Shown here piece by piece: positions 35,190 through 44,237 of a stretch of 62,017 nt of DNA. This DNA is from Nitrospira lenta (GTDB taxonomy: Bacteria > Nitrospirota > Nitrospiria > Nitrospirales > Nitrospiraceae), in the NCBI GenBank assembly GCA_945905765.1, contig CAMDPZ010000004.1:1-62017 (forward strand), given 5' to 3'. The notes under the pieces were generated by a model. That model did no database searches. It saw only the letters and a list, made by a program, of their open reading frames with translations, and was not told where the DNA came from. Positions within the stretch are counted from its first letter, which is position 1. Every line of letters begins with the position of its first letter. The position numbers and the translations under genes are program-made.

Positions 35190-35945
35190 TCAGGAAATGG
35201 TCATGCCACCATCGACCGGGAAGGTTCCGCCTGTGACCCAGGCTGCCTCGTCGGACGCGAGATAGAGGACCATGCCGGCCACTTCTTCCGGCTTCCCGAC
35301 TCGCCTGATAGGATAATGCGCCAGAATGGGATTTAGTTGCTCGGGGTTGCTCATTAAAGGAGCGGCCATCGGCGTATCGATCAGGCCTGGGTTCACCACG
35401 TTGCAGCGGATGCCGTCCTTGGCGTAATCGACCGCAAGGGCTCTGGTCATGGCATCCAGCGCCCCCTTGGAGGCGGCATAGGCAGACAAGGTGGGAAGGC
35501 CGACCAGGCTTGCGATGGAGGAAATCATGACGATCGCGCCATTTCCCTGCTTCAGCATCTGCGGCAGGCACGCGCGCGTCAGGCGAAACACTCCGGTCAA
35601 GTTGACGTCGAGGACCTGCGCCCAGGTCGCATCATCGGTCTCATGCAGACGTTTGCCGAAATCCCCGATGCCGGCATTGTTCACGAGAATATCGATCCGC
35701 CCGAACTGCTGCACCGTCCGCCGCACTGTCTCCTGCACATGCGCTTCATCTGTGACTGAGCCGGTCACGGCCATAGCCTTGCCCTGCTCCTTCACGATAT
35801 CGCCCACGACCCGGTCCAGCTCTCCTTGCCGTCTCCCCGTAATCACGACCGAGGCCCCTTCGCGCGCAAAGGCTTTGGCGATCGCTTCACCGATACCGGC
35901 GTTGCCTCCCGTGACGATCGCGACCTTTCCACTCAACCGATTCAT
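35190..35945 (-). CDS. SDR family oxidoreductase (FabG-like)
   Basis: 251 residues. TGGNAGIGEAIAKAF (cofactor), LVNNAGIGDFG, ISSIASLVGLPTLSAYAASKGAL (Ser-Tyr-Lys catalytic set) and NVVNPGLIDTPM are a classical SDR. VTGGTFPVDGGMTIS ends it. Close to 3-oxoacyl-ACP reductase or glucose dehydrogenase-like SDRs; substrate not known. Overlaps the trmI stop by 4 bases and precedes aroE by 21 bases. Confidence 0.85.
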   Translation of the reverse strand: MNRLSGKVAIVTGGNAGIGEAIAKAFAREGASVVITGRRQGELDRVVGDIVKEQGKAMAVTGSVTDEAHVQETVRRTVQQFGRIDILVNNAGIGDFGKRLHETDDATWAQVLDVNLTGVFRLTRACLPQMLKQGNGAIVMISSIASLVGLPTLSAYAASKGALDAMTRALAVDYAKDGIRCNVVNPGLIDTPMAAPLMSNPEQLNPILAHYPIRRVGKPEEVAGMVLYLASDEAAWVTGGTFPVDGGMTIS

Positions 35946-36805
35946 CGCGCGTCGTCCTCTTGCTCGTCACGGTCATCGGCACCCTCGTCCACAGCCTCAG
36001 CCGCAGTGGGCCACAAACCGGACTCGATTTTCCTGGCCACGGTAATGAAACCTGAATGGGCGACCATACGGTGATCGGGCCGGACGCTGCGGCCCTGAAT
36101 CGACCAGGTCCGCAAGAGCGTTTCAAAGGTTTCGATCATACCGAAGACCATCGCCTTCTCAAGGGCCTCCACTGTCTGCACCACTTGAGGGACGGTGGGC
36201 ACAAAGCTCAAATAAATCCCGCCGGAACGGAGGGCCTGGGCCGCATGGGGCACCACCTGCCAGGGCTCCGGAAGGTCGAGCACGAGACGATCGAAGGGCA
36301 AGCCATCGTCGAGCAGGCTGATCCCCTCATACACGTTCCGGCGAAGCGGAATGAGATTCGGCATCGGACCCATGTACCGTTCAATGTTCGTCATCGCCGT
36401 TTTCGCGAAGTCCTCGCGGGCTTCGTAGGTCACGACCAAACCGCGCGGGCCCACAGCCCGCAAAAGGGCCATCGTCAAAGCTCCGGAGCCGGTCCCAGCC
36501 TCGAACACGCGCGCGCCTGGATAGACATCCGCCCACATGGGAATGAGGGCCAAATCTTTCGGATACAGGACCTGCGCGCCCCGCGGCATCTTCAACACAT
36601 AATCGCCGAAGGTCGGCTTGAGCGCCAACATCGTCTTATTGCCGGAGAGCGTGACCAGAGAGCCGTCCGGCTTTCCGATGAGGTCGTCATGATCGATTTT
36701 GTGACCGCTCAGTTGGTAGCGATCTCCGGCCTTTAAGGTCAGGGCATACTGCCGCCCCTTCTTATCGACCAAGTGGATACGTTCGCCCGATTGAAATTGT
36801 GCCAT
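35942..36805 (-). CDS. trmI: tRNA (adenine-58-N1)-methyltransferase TrmI
   Basis: 287 residues. A small N-terminal beta domain (HLVDKKGRQYALTLKAG) is followed by a Rossmann methyltransferase with RGAQVLYPKDLALIPMWADV, VFEAGTGSGALTMALLRA and LVLDLPEPWQVVPHA. TrmI makes m1A58 in the T loop of tRNA. An acidic tail (about 270-287) ends it. First gene of the trmI-SDR-aroE-aroK run. Confidence 0.92.
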   Translation of the reverse strand: MAQFQSGERIHLVDKKGRQYALTLKAGDRYQLSGHKIDHDDLIGKPDGSLVTLSGNKTMLALKPTFGDYVLKMPRGAQVLYPKDLALIPMWADVYPGARVFEAGTGSGALTMALLRAVGPRGLVVTYEAREDFAKTAMTNIERYMGPMPNLIPLRRNVYEGISLLDDGLPFDRLVLDLPEPWQVVPHAAQALRSGGIYLSFVPTVPQVVQTVEALEKAMVFGMIETFETLLRTWSIQGRSVRPDHRMVAHSGFITVARKIESGLWPTAAEAVDEGADDRDEQEDDAR

Positions 36806-37163
36806 AGGAGCCCATTCTAGAAGCGCTGCTCCTGGTTTTCAACCAGACAAACAACCGGACTCTTCTCTCTTGCCGCTTTTCACGACGATCGTTTCAGCTG
36901 CATGAAATGTGGCAATTGCGCCTGAGCTCTGTCGTTGCACCGACAGACTTGTGCAAGGTTGCCCCACAGCCTCTTGCATCTCCTCATTAAATCGCTCTAA
37001 CAGTCCAGCCTTTTCGATGGATTGCGAGCTGCCGCTCTCATGAACAGTCCAGCACAGGATTTGCTGCATAGAAAGGCAAGAAAACAGATCAAAGATGAAT
37101 CGTTTTACGAATCACTGTCTCTCATGTAGTAGAGCAAAAAACAAACCGACCGAGGTCACAGCC
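36806..37163. other. 358 bases between trmI and the sigma factor gene
   Basis: Divergent promoter area. A 76-residue frame on the minus strand (36839-37069) is open but has no ribosome site or known domain; I do not call it. No clear promoter hexamers were found by eye. Confidence 0.4.
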
Positions 37164-38465
37164 ATGCGGAACACAACATCAGAAGATAGTCAGAGGAGGG
37201 GCGACGACATGAGAGAACATTTATTCCCAACCCCTGAACCGGAAGAGTTGGTCGCGATTGCAAAGGACGTCGATACGGACGATCCCGAGGCAAGCGGACT
37301 TCTGGATGTGATCGGTCGCGATACCTCCGAAGAGGAAGAGCCTGTCGTACCGGCAAAGGCCGTAACTCGCACCGCTGTGAGCGGCGGTCCCTTCATGTTG
37401 GAGTCGCTCTACTTTCGCTCCTTCGGCGAACGGGCCTTGCTGACCAGAGAAGAAGAAGTCGAGCTGGCGAAGAAGATCGATGTCGGAACGAGTACTATCC
37501 GGAAGGCCCTGCGCCGCGCCATCCAAGCGGTCCCCAAGCTCAAACGGACTGATTCTGTGATCGAGGCGATTCAAACACTCCAGCTGGTCAAGGGATTGAG
37601 CGGACTTTCAGCCACGTCGCTCGATAAGGCCGAGCAGAGCCTGACCGAGATCCTCGCACAAGGAACGGGGCAGCAAAAACTTCCGGCGGCCATCGTCAAG
37701 CAGCTCAAGGAAGAATTGGCCACCCTCCGCTCCGCCCGGATTGCGCTTGAACAGGCCAAGGACGAATTGGTGCGCTGCAATCTGCGGCTCGTGGTGGATA
37801 TCGCCAAGCACTACACGGGCCGTGGCTTGACCCTGCTGGATCTCGTGCAGGAGGGCAATATCGGATTGATGAAAGCGGCTGAGCGCTATCAATACCGCAA
37901 GGGATTCAAATTCAGCACCTATGCCACCTGGTGGATCCGCCAAGGCATCACCAGAGGGCTAGCGGATCAATCGCGAACCATTCGCATCCCGGTGCACCAG
38001 ACCGAGGCTTCGCACCGCATCCTTCGCGTGACCAGACGGCTCGGACAGCAGCTGGGCCGTCCGGCTCGGATCGAGGAAGTGGCCGAGGTGCTGAAGATGA
38101 GACCGGAGCGACTCCACGAAACCGTGCAGGCCTTTCAAGAACCGGTCGCGCTGGAGAAGCCGGTGGGTGACGGGACCACGGAATTCGGGGAACTGCTCCC
38201 GGATCTGCAAGCAGTCCCGCCGGACGCCAATGTGCACCTGACGGAAATGGCGCAGCAGCTTGAACGGATTCTCGGCATGCTCACGCCGCGAGAACAAACC
38301 GTCATCCGGCTACGCTTCGGGATCGGCTACGATCAAGCCTGCACGTTGGAACAGGTGGGCCAGAGCCTCTCTGTGACGAGAGAACGGATTCGCCAGATCG
38401 AAGCGAAAGCGCTCAAGAAGCTGAAGACTCCTCAGATTAAAGAAATGTTTGCCGCCATCCAGTAA
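37164..38465 (+). CDS. RNA polymerase sigma-70 family factor (primary-like, group 2)
   Basis: 433 residues from the ATG at 37164 (GAGGT before it); a second good start is 37209 with GGAGG before it. Region 1.2 (ESLYFRSFGERALLTREEE), a helical insert of about 100 residues, region 2 (VRCNLRLVVDIAKHYTGRG, FSTYATWWIRQGITRGLAD), region 3 (QTEASHRILRVTRRLGQQLG) and region 4 (LTPREQTVIRLRFGIG, VTRERIRQIEAKALKKLK) are all present. It is shorter than a housekeeping RpoD and has a degenerate acidic N-terminus, so an RpoS-like or second sigma factor is most likely. Confidence 0.88.
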   Translation: MRNTTSEDSQRRGDDMREHLFPTPEPEELVAIAKDVDTDDPEASGLLDVIGRDTSEEEEPVVPAKAVTRTAVSGGPFMLESLYFRSFGERALLTREEEVELAKKIDVGTSTIRKALRRAIQAVPKLKRTDSVIEAIQTLQLVKGLSGLSATSLDKAEQSLTEILAQGTGQQKLPAAIVKQLKEELATLRSARIALEQAKDELVRCNLRLVVDIAKHYTGRGLTLLDLVQEGNIGLMKAAERYQYRKGFKFSTYATWWIRQGITRGLADQSRTIRIPVHQTEASHRILRVTRRLGQQLGRPARIEEVAEVLKMRPERLHETVQAFQEPVALEKPVGDGTTEFGELLPDLQAVPPDANVHLTEMAQQLERILGMLTPREQTVIRLRFGIGYDQACTLEQVGQSLSVTRERIRQIEAKALKKLKTPQIKEMFAAIQ

Positions 38466-38482
38466 GCGCGGTCATTCAGTAC

Positions 38483-38511
38483 AAAGGGGCGAGGATGCTC
38501 CTCGCCCCTTT
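38483..38511 (+). terminator. terminator of the sigma factor gene
   Basis: AAAGGGGCGAGGA pairs with TCCTCGCCCCTTT around a TGC loop, followed by CCTATTC. Only 17 bases after the stop of the sigma gene. The T-rich 3' arm makes it a good intrinsic terminator in both directions. Confidence 0.75.
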
Positions 38512-38580
38512 CCTATTCTACGGCTTTCCCCCTGAGAGCACTTGTGCGACAATGAGGCCCTCTCGAATAGACGAGGCCCC

Positions 38581-39651
38581 ATGATGACTGTGCGCACAAC
38601 AATGATCCGCTCGCTCCTCTTTCACTTCGTCACAATTCCATTCCTTCTTGCCAGCGCCTGGACCCTGGAGGCGCCGATCGCCTCCGCTGAGCCAATGGTC
38701 GGATCAACCCCCTCCCATGAAAAATCTCTCTCGGTCCCGGCCGTCGTGGCCAAAGTGCGCCCTTCGGTCGTGACCATTCTGACGCGCGGCGTGCCGGCCA
38801 CTCCCTCACAGGCCCAATCAGGGTCAGGATCCGGCGTCATTATCGATGAGGGCGGCTATATCCTGACGAACAATCACCTGGTGGCAGGCATCAAGAGCCT
38901 GGTGGTGGGGCTCTCAACCGGCCGATTGACTCCAGGCCGTGTCGTCGCCCGAGACTTCCTGCTCGACCTGGCCCTCGTCAAGATCACGGCCACGGACTTG
39001 GTGCCGGCCACGCTAAACCCTTCTCCAACGCTTGAGATCGGCGAGTCGGTCGTCGCCATCGGCAACCCCCTCGCGCTCAAGGGAGGCTCGACCGTCACGG
39101 TCGGTGTCGTCAGCGCGATCGATCGCTCAGTCCTCACCCCGGACGGTGAAACCCTCTACGACCTGATCCAAACCGATGCCGCCATCAACCCGGGCAATAG
39201 CGGGGGGCCGCTCGTCGATCTGTCCGGCCATGTGATCGGCATCAACGTGGCCATCGCCCCCTCTGCTCAAGCCATCAGCTATGCGATTTCCATGGAAGCC
39301 ATCTACCCCCATATTCAATCGATGATCGCCCGCGGCTCGGTCCTCCGTCCCGACATCGGATTCACCCCTGCCACCATCACGGCCAGCATCATGGCCAGCT
39401 TCGAACTGGAAGGCGACCGCGGAGTCCTGGCCCTCAATGTCAAACCGACAGGGCCAGCTGCCGGCGGAGGCCTCCACAACGAAGACATCATTACCGCTGT
39501 GGAGCAGCATCAGATTTATAATCTCGGAGACTTCTGGCATGCCCTCCGGAAGTCCGGAGACCAGCCTGTCTTGCAACTGACGATTCAAAGGAAAAACGTC
39601 CAGTCTACGATCTCGATTCAGAAACCCGCATTGCTGAAGTCTGTCCCATGA
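38581..39651 (+). CDS. HtrA/DegP-like serine protease
   Basis: 356 residues from the ATG at 38581. Signal peptide (residues 1-36), trypsin-like domain with the triad in ILTNNHLVAG (His), DFLLDLALVKI (Asp) and DAAINPGNSGGPLVD (Ser), then one C-terminal PDZ domain (GVLALNVKPTGPAAGGGLHNEDIIT written in two parts: GVLALNVKPTGPAAG and GLHNEDIIT). Periplasmic protein quality control protease. Ends overlapping the lipB start by 4 bases. Confidence 0.9.
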   Translation: MMTVRTTMIRSLLFHFVTIPFLLASAWTLEAPIASAEPMVGSTPSHEKSLSVPAVVAKVRPSVVTILTRGVPATPSQAQSGSGSGVIIDEGGYILTNNHLVAGIKSLVVGLSTGRLTPGRVVARDFLLDLALVKITATDLVPATLNPSPTLEIGESVVAIGNPLALKGGSTVTVGVVSAIDRSVLTPDGETLYDLIQTDAAINPGNSGGPLVDLSGHVIGINVAIAPSAQAISYAISMEAIYPHIQSMIARGSVLRPDIGFTPATITASIMASFELEGDRGVLALNVKPTGPAAGGGLHNEDIITAVEQHQIYNLGDFWHALRKSGDQPVLQLTIQRKNVQSTISIQKPALLKSVP

Positions 39652-40430
39652 GTCACGATTTCACGGAGCAGAAGACAGAGCCTCTCTCAATTCCTCCCCC
39701 GCACATGGCGAGGCTCGTCCGATTCTCCGAGCCAGTCCCCTATGCAAAGGCCTGGACCCTTCAACAGCAACTACAGCAAGAACGAATTGCGGAGCGGCAA
39801 GGGGATACCCTGTTGCTCCTTGAACATACGCCGGTCTACACCCTGGGCCGTAGCACCAAGCCAACCCATTGGAACTGCGGAGAGGAAGCTCTTCGTCAAA
39901 CAGGCGCCAGCCTCCAGTCCGTCGATCGGGGCGGCTCGATCACCTACCATGGACCAGGGCAGGTCGTGGGTTATCCCATTCTCAAACTGTCACAATATTG
40001 TTCAGGGCCGAAACAATATGTGCGGATGTTGGAAGAGGTCTTGATCCAGACCCTGGCCCATTGGGGAATTGACGGCTATCGCCTCGACAAGAAACCTGGC
40101 GTCTGGGTCCGCGCGAACCAGGCCGATGCGAAGATTGCCGCGATCGGAGTCCGGATCGATCACGGGGTCACGATCCACGGATTTGCGCTCAACGTGGACC
40201 TGGACCTTTCTCCCTTCTCCCATATCCTGCCCTGCGGCCTGGAACAATGTCCCATCACCTCCATGGCAGAGGTCCGACAGTCTGCCCTCTCCGCTCGAGC
40301 CGTCACACAACAGATCGCGGCAACATTCGCGCGAACCTTCAACATGCAATGGACCGATCTTCCTCCTGACCCCCTGAGGGAGGAGCATCATGATCGCCAG
40401 CTTGCAGCGGCATCCCAACTGCACCCCTGA
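39648..40430 (+). CDS. lipB: octanoyl-ACP:protein N-octanoyltransferase
   Basis: 260 residues; a typical LipB domain covers about 20-235. LLLLEHTPVYTLGRS, DRGGSITYHGPGQVVGYPI and the acyl-carrying motif ILPCGLEQCPITSM (catalytic Cys) with the Lys in AKIAAIGVRI are present. Moves octanoyl from ACP to lipoyl domains. Translation is probably coupled to the HtrA-like gene (ATGA). lipA is not in the window. Confidence 0.94.
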   Translation: MSHDFTEQKTEPLSIPPPHMARLVRFSEPVPYAKAWTLQQQLQQERIAERQGDTLLLLEHTPVYTLGRSTKPTHWNCGEEALRQTGASLQSVDRGGSITYHGPGQVVGYPILKLSQYCSGPKQYVRMLEEVLIQTLAHWGIDGYRLDKKPGVWVRANQADAKIAAIGVRIDHGVTIHGFALNVDLDLSPFSHILPCGLEQCPITSMAEVRQSALSARAVTQQIAATFARTFNMQWTDLPPDPLREEHHDRQLAAASQLHP

Positions 40431-40444
40431 TAAAGGAATAACCC

Positions 40445-41701
40445 ATGCGTGAATTCGACACACAAACGTTCCGGCTGGCGGTGGCGCAATTCGATCAAGC
40501 AGCCGAGGCGATGGAGCTGGATCACAATCTACGCGAGCGGCTGAAGTTTCCGCAGCGGTCACTGATTGTCAGCGTGCCGGTTCGCATGGATGACGGCCGG
40601 GTCGAAGTCTATACCGGCTATCGGGTCCAGCACGATTCGTCCCGCGGCCCCACCAAAGGCGGCGTCCGCTACCATCCGGACGTCAATCTTGGAGAGGTCG
40701 CAGCCCTCGCCATGTGGATGACCTGGAAATGCGCCTTAACCGACCTGCCCTATGGAGGAGCCAAGGGGGCCGTGGCCGTCGATCCCGCACAGTTATCGCG
40801 AGCAGAGCTTCAGCGGCTGACCAGGCGTTATGCCGCGGAAATTTTCCCGCTGATCGGGCCGGAACAGGACATTCCAGCCCCGGACGTCGGCACAGACGCC
40901 CAAGTGATGGCCTGGATGATGGACACCTACAGTCAGCAAGTGGGGTACTCGGTGCCGGGCGTCGTCACAGGCAAGCCGCTCTCGATCGGCGGCAGCCTCG
41001 GACGTGAAGAGGCCACAGGCCGCGGAGTGACCTATGTCACTATCGAAGCCCTTCGTCACCTCAAGCTCGACATGCGGGACTGCACCGTGGCCATCCAGGG
41101 GTTCGGCAATGTGGGGTCCCATACCGCTCGCATCATGCAGGAATGCGGCGCGCGCGTGATTGCCGTGAGCGACGTAACCGGAGGCATCCATAATGCGAAG
41201 GGGCTGGATATTCCTGAGCTCCTCACCCGCTACCAGACCAACGGCCAAACCCTCCGTGAGACCAAGCTGGGGGACTGGCTCTCCAACGACGACTTGTTGC
41301 AGCTCGACTGCACCGTGCTGGTCCCAGCCGCCCTTTCCGAGCAGATCACCGAACGCAATGCCGCAAAACTGCGCTGCCGGATTCTCGCCGAAGGAGCGAA
41401 CGGTCCGACGACGCTGGAAGCCGATCGCATCTTACAAGACAAGGGCGTCTTTATTATTCCGGACATCCTGGCCAACTCCGGTGGCGTGATCGTGTCCTAC
41501 TTCGAATGGGTGCAGGATGTGCAGAGATTTTTCTGGAAAGCCACGGACATTCAAGATCGGCTGCAGGATATTCTAACCAACGCCTTCCATCGGACATTAC
41601 AATTTTCCCTCTCCAGAAACACGTCCATGCGGATGGCCGCCCTGATGAGCGGAATCGATAAAGTGGCCCAGGCCCATCTCCATCGCGGGCTCTACCCGTG
41701 A
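40445..41701 (+). CDS. gdhA: glutamate dehydrogenase
   Basis: 418 residues, hexameric class. YRVQHDSSRGPTKGGVRYHP, the catalytic Lys in DLPYGGAKGAVAVDP, IPAPDVGTD, GREEATGRGV, the NAD(P) motif VAIQGFGNVGSHTARIM and LAEGANGPTTLEAD are in order. Interconverts glutamate with 2-oxoglutarate and ammonium, a point of entry for ammonium. 14 bases after lipB. Confidence 0.96.
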   Translation: MREFDTQTFRLAVAQFDQAAEAMELDHNLRERLKFPQRSLIVSVPVRMDDGRVEVYTGYRVQHDSSRGPTKGGVRYHPDVNLGEVAALAMWMTWKCALTDLPYGGAKGAVAVDPAQLSRAELQRLTRRYAAEIFPLIGPEQDIPAPDVGTDAQVMAWMMDTYSQQVGYSVPGVVTGKPLSIGGSLGREEATGRGVTYVTIEALRHLKLDMRDCTVAIQGFGNVGSHTARIMQECGARVIAVSDVTGGIHNAKGLDIPELLTRYQTNGQTLRETKLGDWLSNDDLLQLDCTVLVPAALSEQITERNAAKLRCRILAEGANGPTTLEADRILQDKGVFIIPDILANSGGVIVSYFEWVQDVQRFFWKATDIQDRLQDILTNAFHRTLQFSLSRNTSMRMAALMSGIDKVAQAHLHRGLYP

Positions 41702-41750
41702 ACGAGCCCTATCATGAGGGCAGGGATCGCGCTGAGGCGGAGGCTCTCGA

Positions 41751-42140
41751 TTGAAGGACTATGCCTTGGCCGCTCTCGCCGGCATTTGGTTGACCGATGG
41801 CATCACTCTGTTGATCGCGCCCCGCTTCATCATCACGCAGATCCGCGAGTTGCTGCAGCAGTCTCCGTCGATATTGCGGTGGGAACTGCTCGCCATCATC
41901 GCTGGCGCCTTCCTGTTTTTTGCCGCGCAGGACCTGCCCTACCGATGGCTTTGGATAGTGACGGCGGGAGGCATGGTCGCCAAGGGACTCTTCTTGTCGT
42001 TCGGATCTCCCTCCTGGCGTGAGCCGGTCATCGCCTGGTGCATTGGACGGGACGACATCGACTATCGATTCTGGGGGCTGGGGCTCTGTGCGCTTGCGGC
42101 CCTGTTACTCCATGCGCTAGGGTGGATCGGTCGGAACTGA
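41751..42140 (+). CDS. small membrane protein
   Basis: 129 residues from a TTG at 41751 with GCGGAGGC before it. Four hydrophobic segments: YALAALAGIWLTDGITLLI, WELLAIIAGAFLFFAA, LWIVTAGGMVAKGLFLSFG and FWGLGLCALAALLLHALGW. Resembles small DUF2065-like inner membrane proteins only in layout. Function unknown. It follows gdhA by about 50 bases. Confidence 0.6.
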   Translation: MKDYALAALAGIWLTDGITLLIAPRFIITQIRELLQQSPSILRWELLAIIAGAFLFFAAQDLPYRWLWIVTAGGMVAKGLFLSFGSPSWREPVIAWCIGRDDIDYRFWGLGLCALAALLLHALGWIGRN

Positions 42141-42168
42141 GGCACGCACTCTCGCGGAGGATTTTGAG

Positions 42169-42462
42169 ATGGACCGGGCATCCGTGCTGACCCTCTGGGA
42201 AACCCACAAGGAGGAACGCTGGCCTCAGGTGGGCAGCCTTCAAGAAGGCCCGCTGATGACATTGGATACGGTGATCAGCGGCTGCGTGGTGTATTTCCTC
42301 GACAGCCCCGAGGGACTTGATGCGCAGCGGCTCGGAATCGTCGAAGATTGTCTCGCCGACCTGGACAGTCTGACCCCCGAACTCGACGAAGACTGTCGGC
42401 CCTACTTTCAACGGCTCCGGCGCCTCGGAGCCCTCCTCATCGCCAGCCACCACACCAACTAA
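42169..42462 (+). CDS. hypothetical protein, 97 residues
   Basis: Small acidic soluble protein: LWETHKEERWPQVGSLQEGP, LDTVISGCVVYFLDSPEG and DCLADLDSLTPELDEDCRP. GCGGAGGA lies 9 bases before the ATG, which supports it as a real gene. Not recognised. It probably shares a transcript with the membrane protein before it. Confidence 0.6.
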   Translation: MDRASVLTLWETHKEERWPQVGSLQEGPLMTLDTVISGCVVYFLDSPEGLDAQRLGIVEDCLADLDSLTPELDEDCRPYFQRLRRLGALLIASHHTN

Positions 42463-42472
42463 CCACCATTCC

Positions 42473-42501
42473 TTGCAAGTTCCCAGGCCGTTCGATAAAA
42501 T
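42473..42501 (+). promoter_or_regulatory. predicted sigma-70 promoter
   Basis: TTGCAA (42473-42478) and TAAAAT (42496-42501) with a 17-base spacer, about 85 bases before the ATG at 42588. Confidence 0.5.
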
Positions 42502-42587
42502 GCGCACACGCTGCATGGCCCCGCCAGTTTTGCCAAACAGATTTCACGCACCAAACAGCTCTCGAAACCCAGGGTAAGGAGGAGTCG

Positions 42588-43121
42588 ATGAAGGATGTAT
42601 TGCGAGTGGTCACGCTGACCTGCCTGGTCATGGCAGGAATCGGCCCATGGATCTCTTCCGGCTATGCCGAGCCCTATGAATTGAGCAAGAACGACGTGAT
42701 GGATGCCAAGAGTTTGAAGAGCACCGAGGTCTCGTTGTTTGGCGTCAAACTGGGAGACTCCGAAGCCACCGCATTGGACTCGCTGGTGAATGAAAAAATT
42801 CCTGGGATCAAAGTAGAGCAGGAAGCCCTGTTTATATTCTTGCTCGACCAACGTAAACCGACCGGTCCGATGGCCGGCGTGCGGATCCAGGACGGCAAGG
42901 TCGATCTCATCTTTATCAATAACCGATTTTCCTATAAAACCCGCGGCATCTTCCGCAACGTCTTAAACAGTGAGAGCCCTGACGACGTGCGCAAGCTGTT
43001 AGGACAGGAAGAGTACGGAGATGAAAATGTGATGGGCGCCATCCTGGCCTACGACAAGCAGGGATTCGTCATCAACTATCTCGGGAAAGACGTCAACGTC
43101 GAGTTCTCCCCTCTTCGGTAG
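42588..43121 (+). CDS. secreted hypothetical protein
   Basis: 177 residues from the ATG at 42588, preceded by AAGGAGGAGTCG. Signal peptide (residues 1-27, cut after SSGYAEP). The mature part has VSLFGVKLGDSEATALDSLV, VRIQDGKVDLIFINNRFSY and GFVINYLGKDVNVEFSPLR. The layout, a start-stop comparison domain of the type seen in periplasmic proteins with GxxLGDxxxxL, resembles a BamE-like pattern but is not a sure match. Confidence 0.65.
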   Translation: MKDVLRVVTLTCLVMAGIGPWISSGYAEPYELSKNDVMDAKSLKSTEVSLFGVKLGDSEATALDSLVNEKIPGIKVEQEALFIFLLDQRKPTGPMAGVRIQDGKVDLIFINNRFSYKTRGIFRNVLNSESPDDVRKLLGQEEYGDENVMGAILAYDKQGFVINYLGKDVNVEFSPLR

Positions 43122-43128
43122 CAAGTCC

Positions 43129-43149
43129 GGCAGGGGCTGGGCCCCTGCC
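43129..43149. terminator. hairpin after the secreted protein gene
   Basis: GGCAGGGGC (43129-43137) pairs with GCCCCTGCC (43141-43149) around TGG, 7 bases after the stop. No U-run. A second GC-rich hairpin, GGCGCAGCC/GGCTGCGCC with loop AGCA at 43234-43255, lies toward the convergent carboxypeptidase gene. Confidence 0.5.
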
Positions 43150-43292
43150 AACTCGCGCCCTCCTTGCCTTCCACACAGACAAGACCTGACGAGTTTTCAC
43201 TGCTCCCTATAATGGTTTACGCGAATGACGCAGGGCGCAGCCAGCAGGCTGCGCCGTCACGCTTCAGCGCTGTCGAGATCATCAGCGGGAAT

Positions 43293-44237
43293 TCAGTGGG
43301 GGACTTCAGAGACCCGGAGCCCGTAGCTAATGAGGTTCGTCGCAGTATTCCAGCGGCGATTCGAGTTGAGAATCACCAGCAGCAAATCGCTCCCGTTCTG
43401 AGAGACCTTGGCAATCAGGCACCGGCCGGCCTTGGACGTAAATCCTGTCTTCACCCCTTCGACACCGGGGATGCGCCCCAACAGTTTATTCGTGGTGTGC
43501 AGGATATAGGCATGCTGTCCGTTGACCGGCGTGATGATCGCCCGTTCCTCACGGACCAACTGCCGGAAGATCGGCTGATCGAGGGCAATGACACTCAAGG
43601 TTGCCAGATCTTCAGCCGTCGAGTAATGGTCCGGGTTATCGAACCCGCAGCCATTACTGAAATGTGTATCGGCCAAACCGAGGGCCGCCGCCTTGGCATT
43701 CATGAGGACCACGAACTGCGCTTCGTCGCCCCCCACATGCTCCACTGCGGCAAGGCAAGCATCGTTTGCGGACATGATCAACATAGCCTTCAAGAGATCT
43801 TCCAACCGGAAGACCTGCCCAGCCTTCACGCGCAAATGCGTCTTGTGTGCCCTGGCGGCATTGGGGCTGATCGTCACAAGATCATCCAGCTGTCCCTTTT
43901 CCAGAATGACCAGCGCCGACATAATTTTCGTAAGACTGGCGGGGGACATGCGCTTCCCGGCATCATGCTCGTACAATACCCGACCGGTCTTGAGGTCCTT
44001 GAGCAAAATGCCATGGGCTGGAGCGACTCGCCAGGGAGGCAGCTGATGCCCGGCCATCGCGGGTTGGACATGCACCGGTTGAGCCGCGACGCTTTTCGCG
44101 AGCACAAGGGAGGGAGTGGCGGTCGCCGCACTGATTATCGCAAGACCAACGAGCAGCCTCGCAGTATTGGCGAGGGATATCCCGCGAGAGGACTTCTCAT
44201 CGTCTCTTGTCATCATGCGCGTATCACTCCTGCTCAT
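43293..44237 (-). CDS. D-alanyl-D-alanine carboxypeptidase (PBP5-like)
   Basis: 314 residues, secreted (signal about 22-48). Active-site set in order: RMSPASLTKIMSALV (SxxK), IMSANDACLAAVE (SxN) and VEGVKTGFTSKAGRC (KTG), as in DacA/DacF low-mass PBPs. The C-terminal PBP5 domain and membrane-binding tail are absent, so it may be soluble in the periplasm. The start overlaps the stop of the small zinc-ribbon gene by 4 bases; translation is probably coupled. Confidence 0.9.
   Translation of the reverse strand: MSRSDTRMMTRDDEKSSRGISLANTARLLVGLAIISAATATPSLVLAKSVAAQPVHVQPAMAGHQLPPWRVAPAHGILLKDLKTGRVLYEHDAGKRMSPASLTKIMSALVILEKGQLDDLVTISPNAARAHKTHLRVKAGQVFRLEDLLKAMLIMSANDACLAAVEHVGGDEAQFVVLMNAKAAALGLADTHFSNGCGFDNPDHYSTAEDLATLSVIALDQPIFRQLVREERAIITPVNGQHAYILHTTNKLLGRIPGVEGVKTGFTSKAGRCLIAKVSQNGSDLLLVILNSNRRWNTATNLISYGLRVSEVPH

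Noticed and set aside
36839-37069. 76-residue minus-strand frame between trmI and the sigma factor gene
   Set aside because: No Shine-Dalgarno, no domain, and atypical composition.
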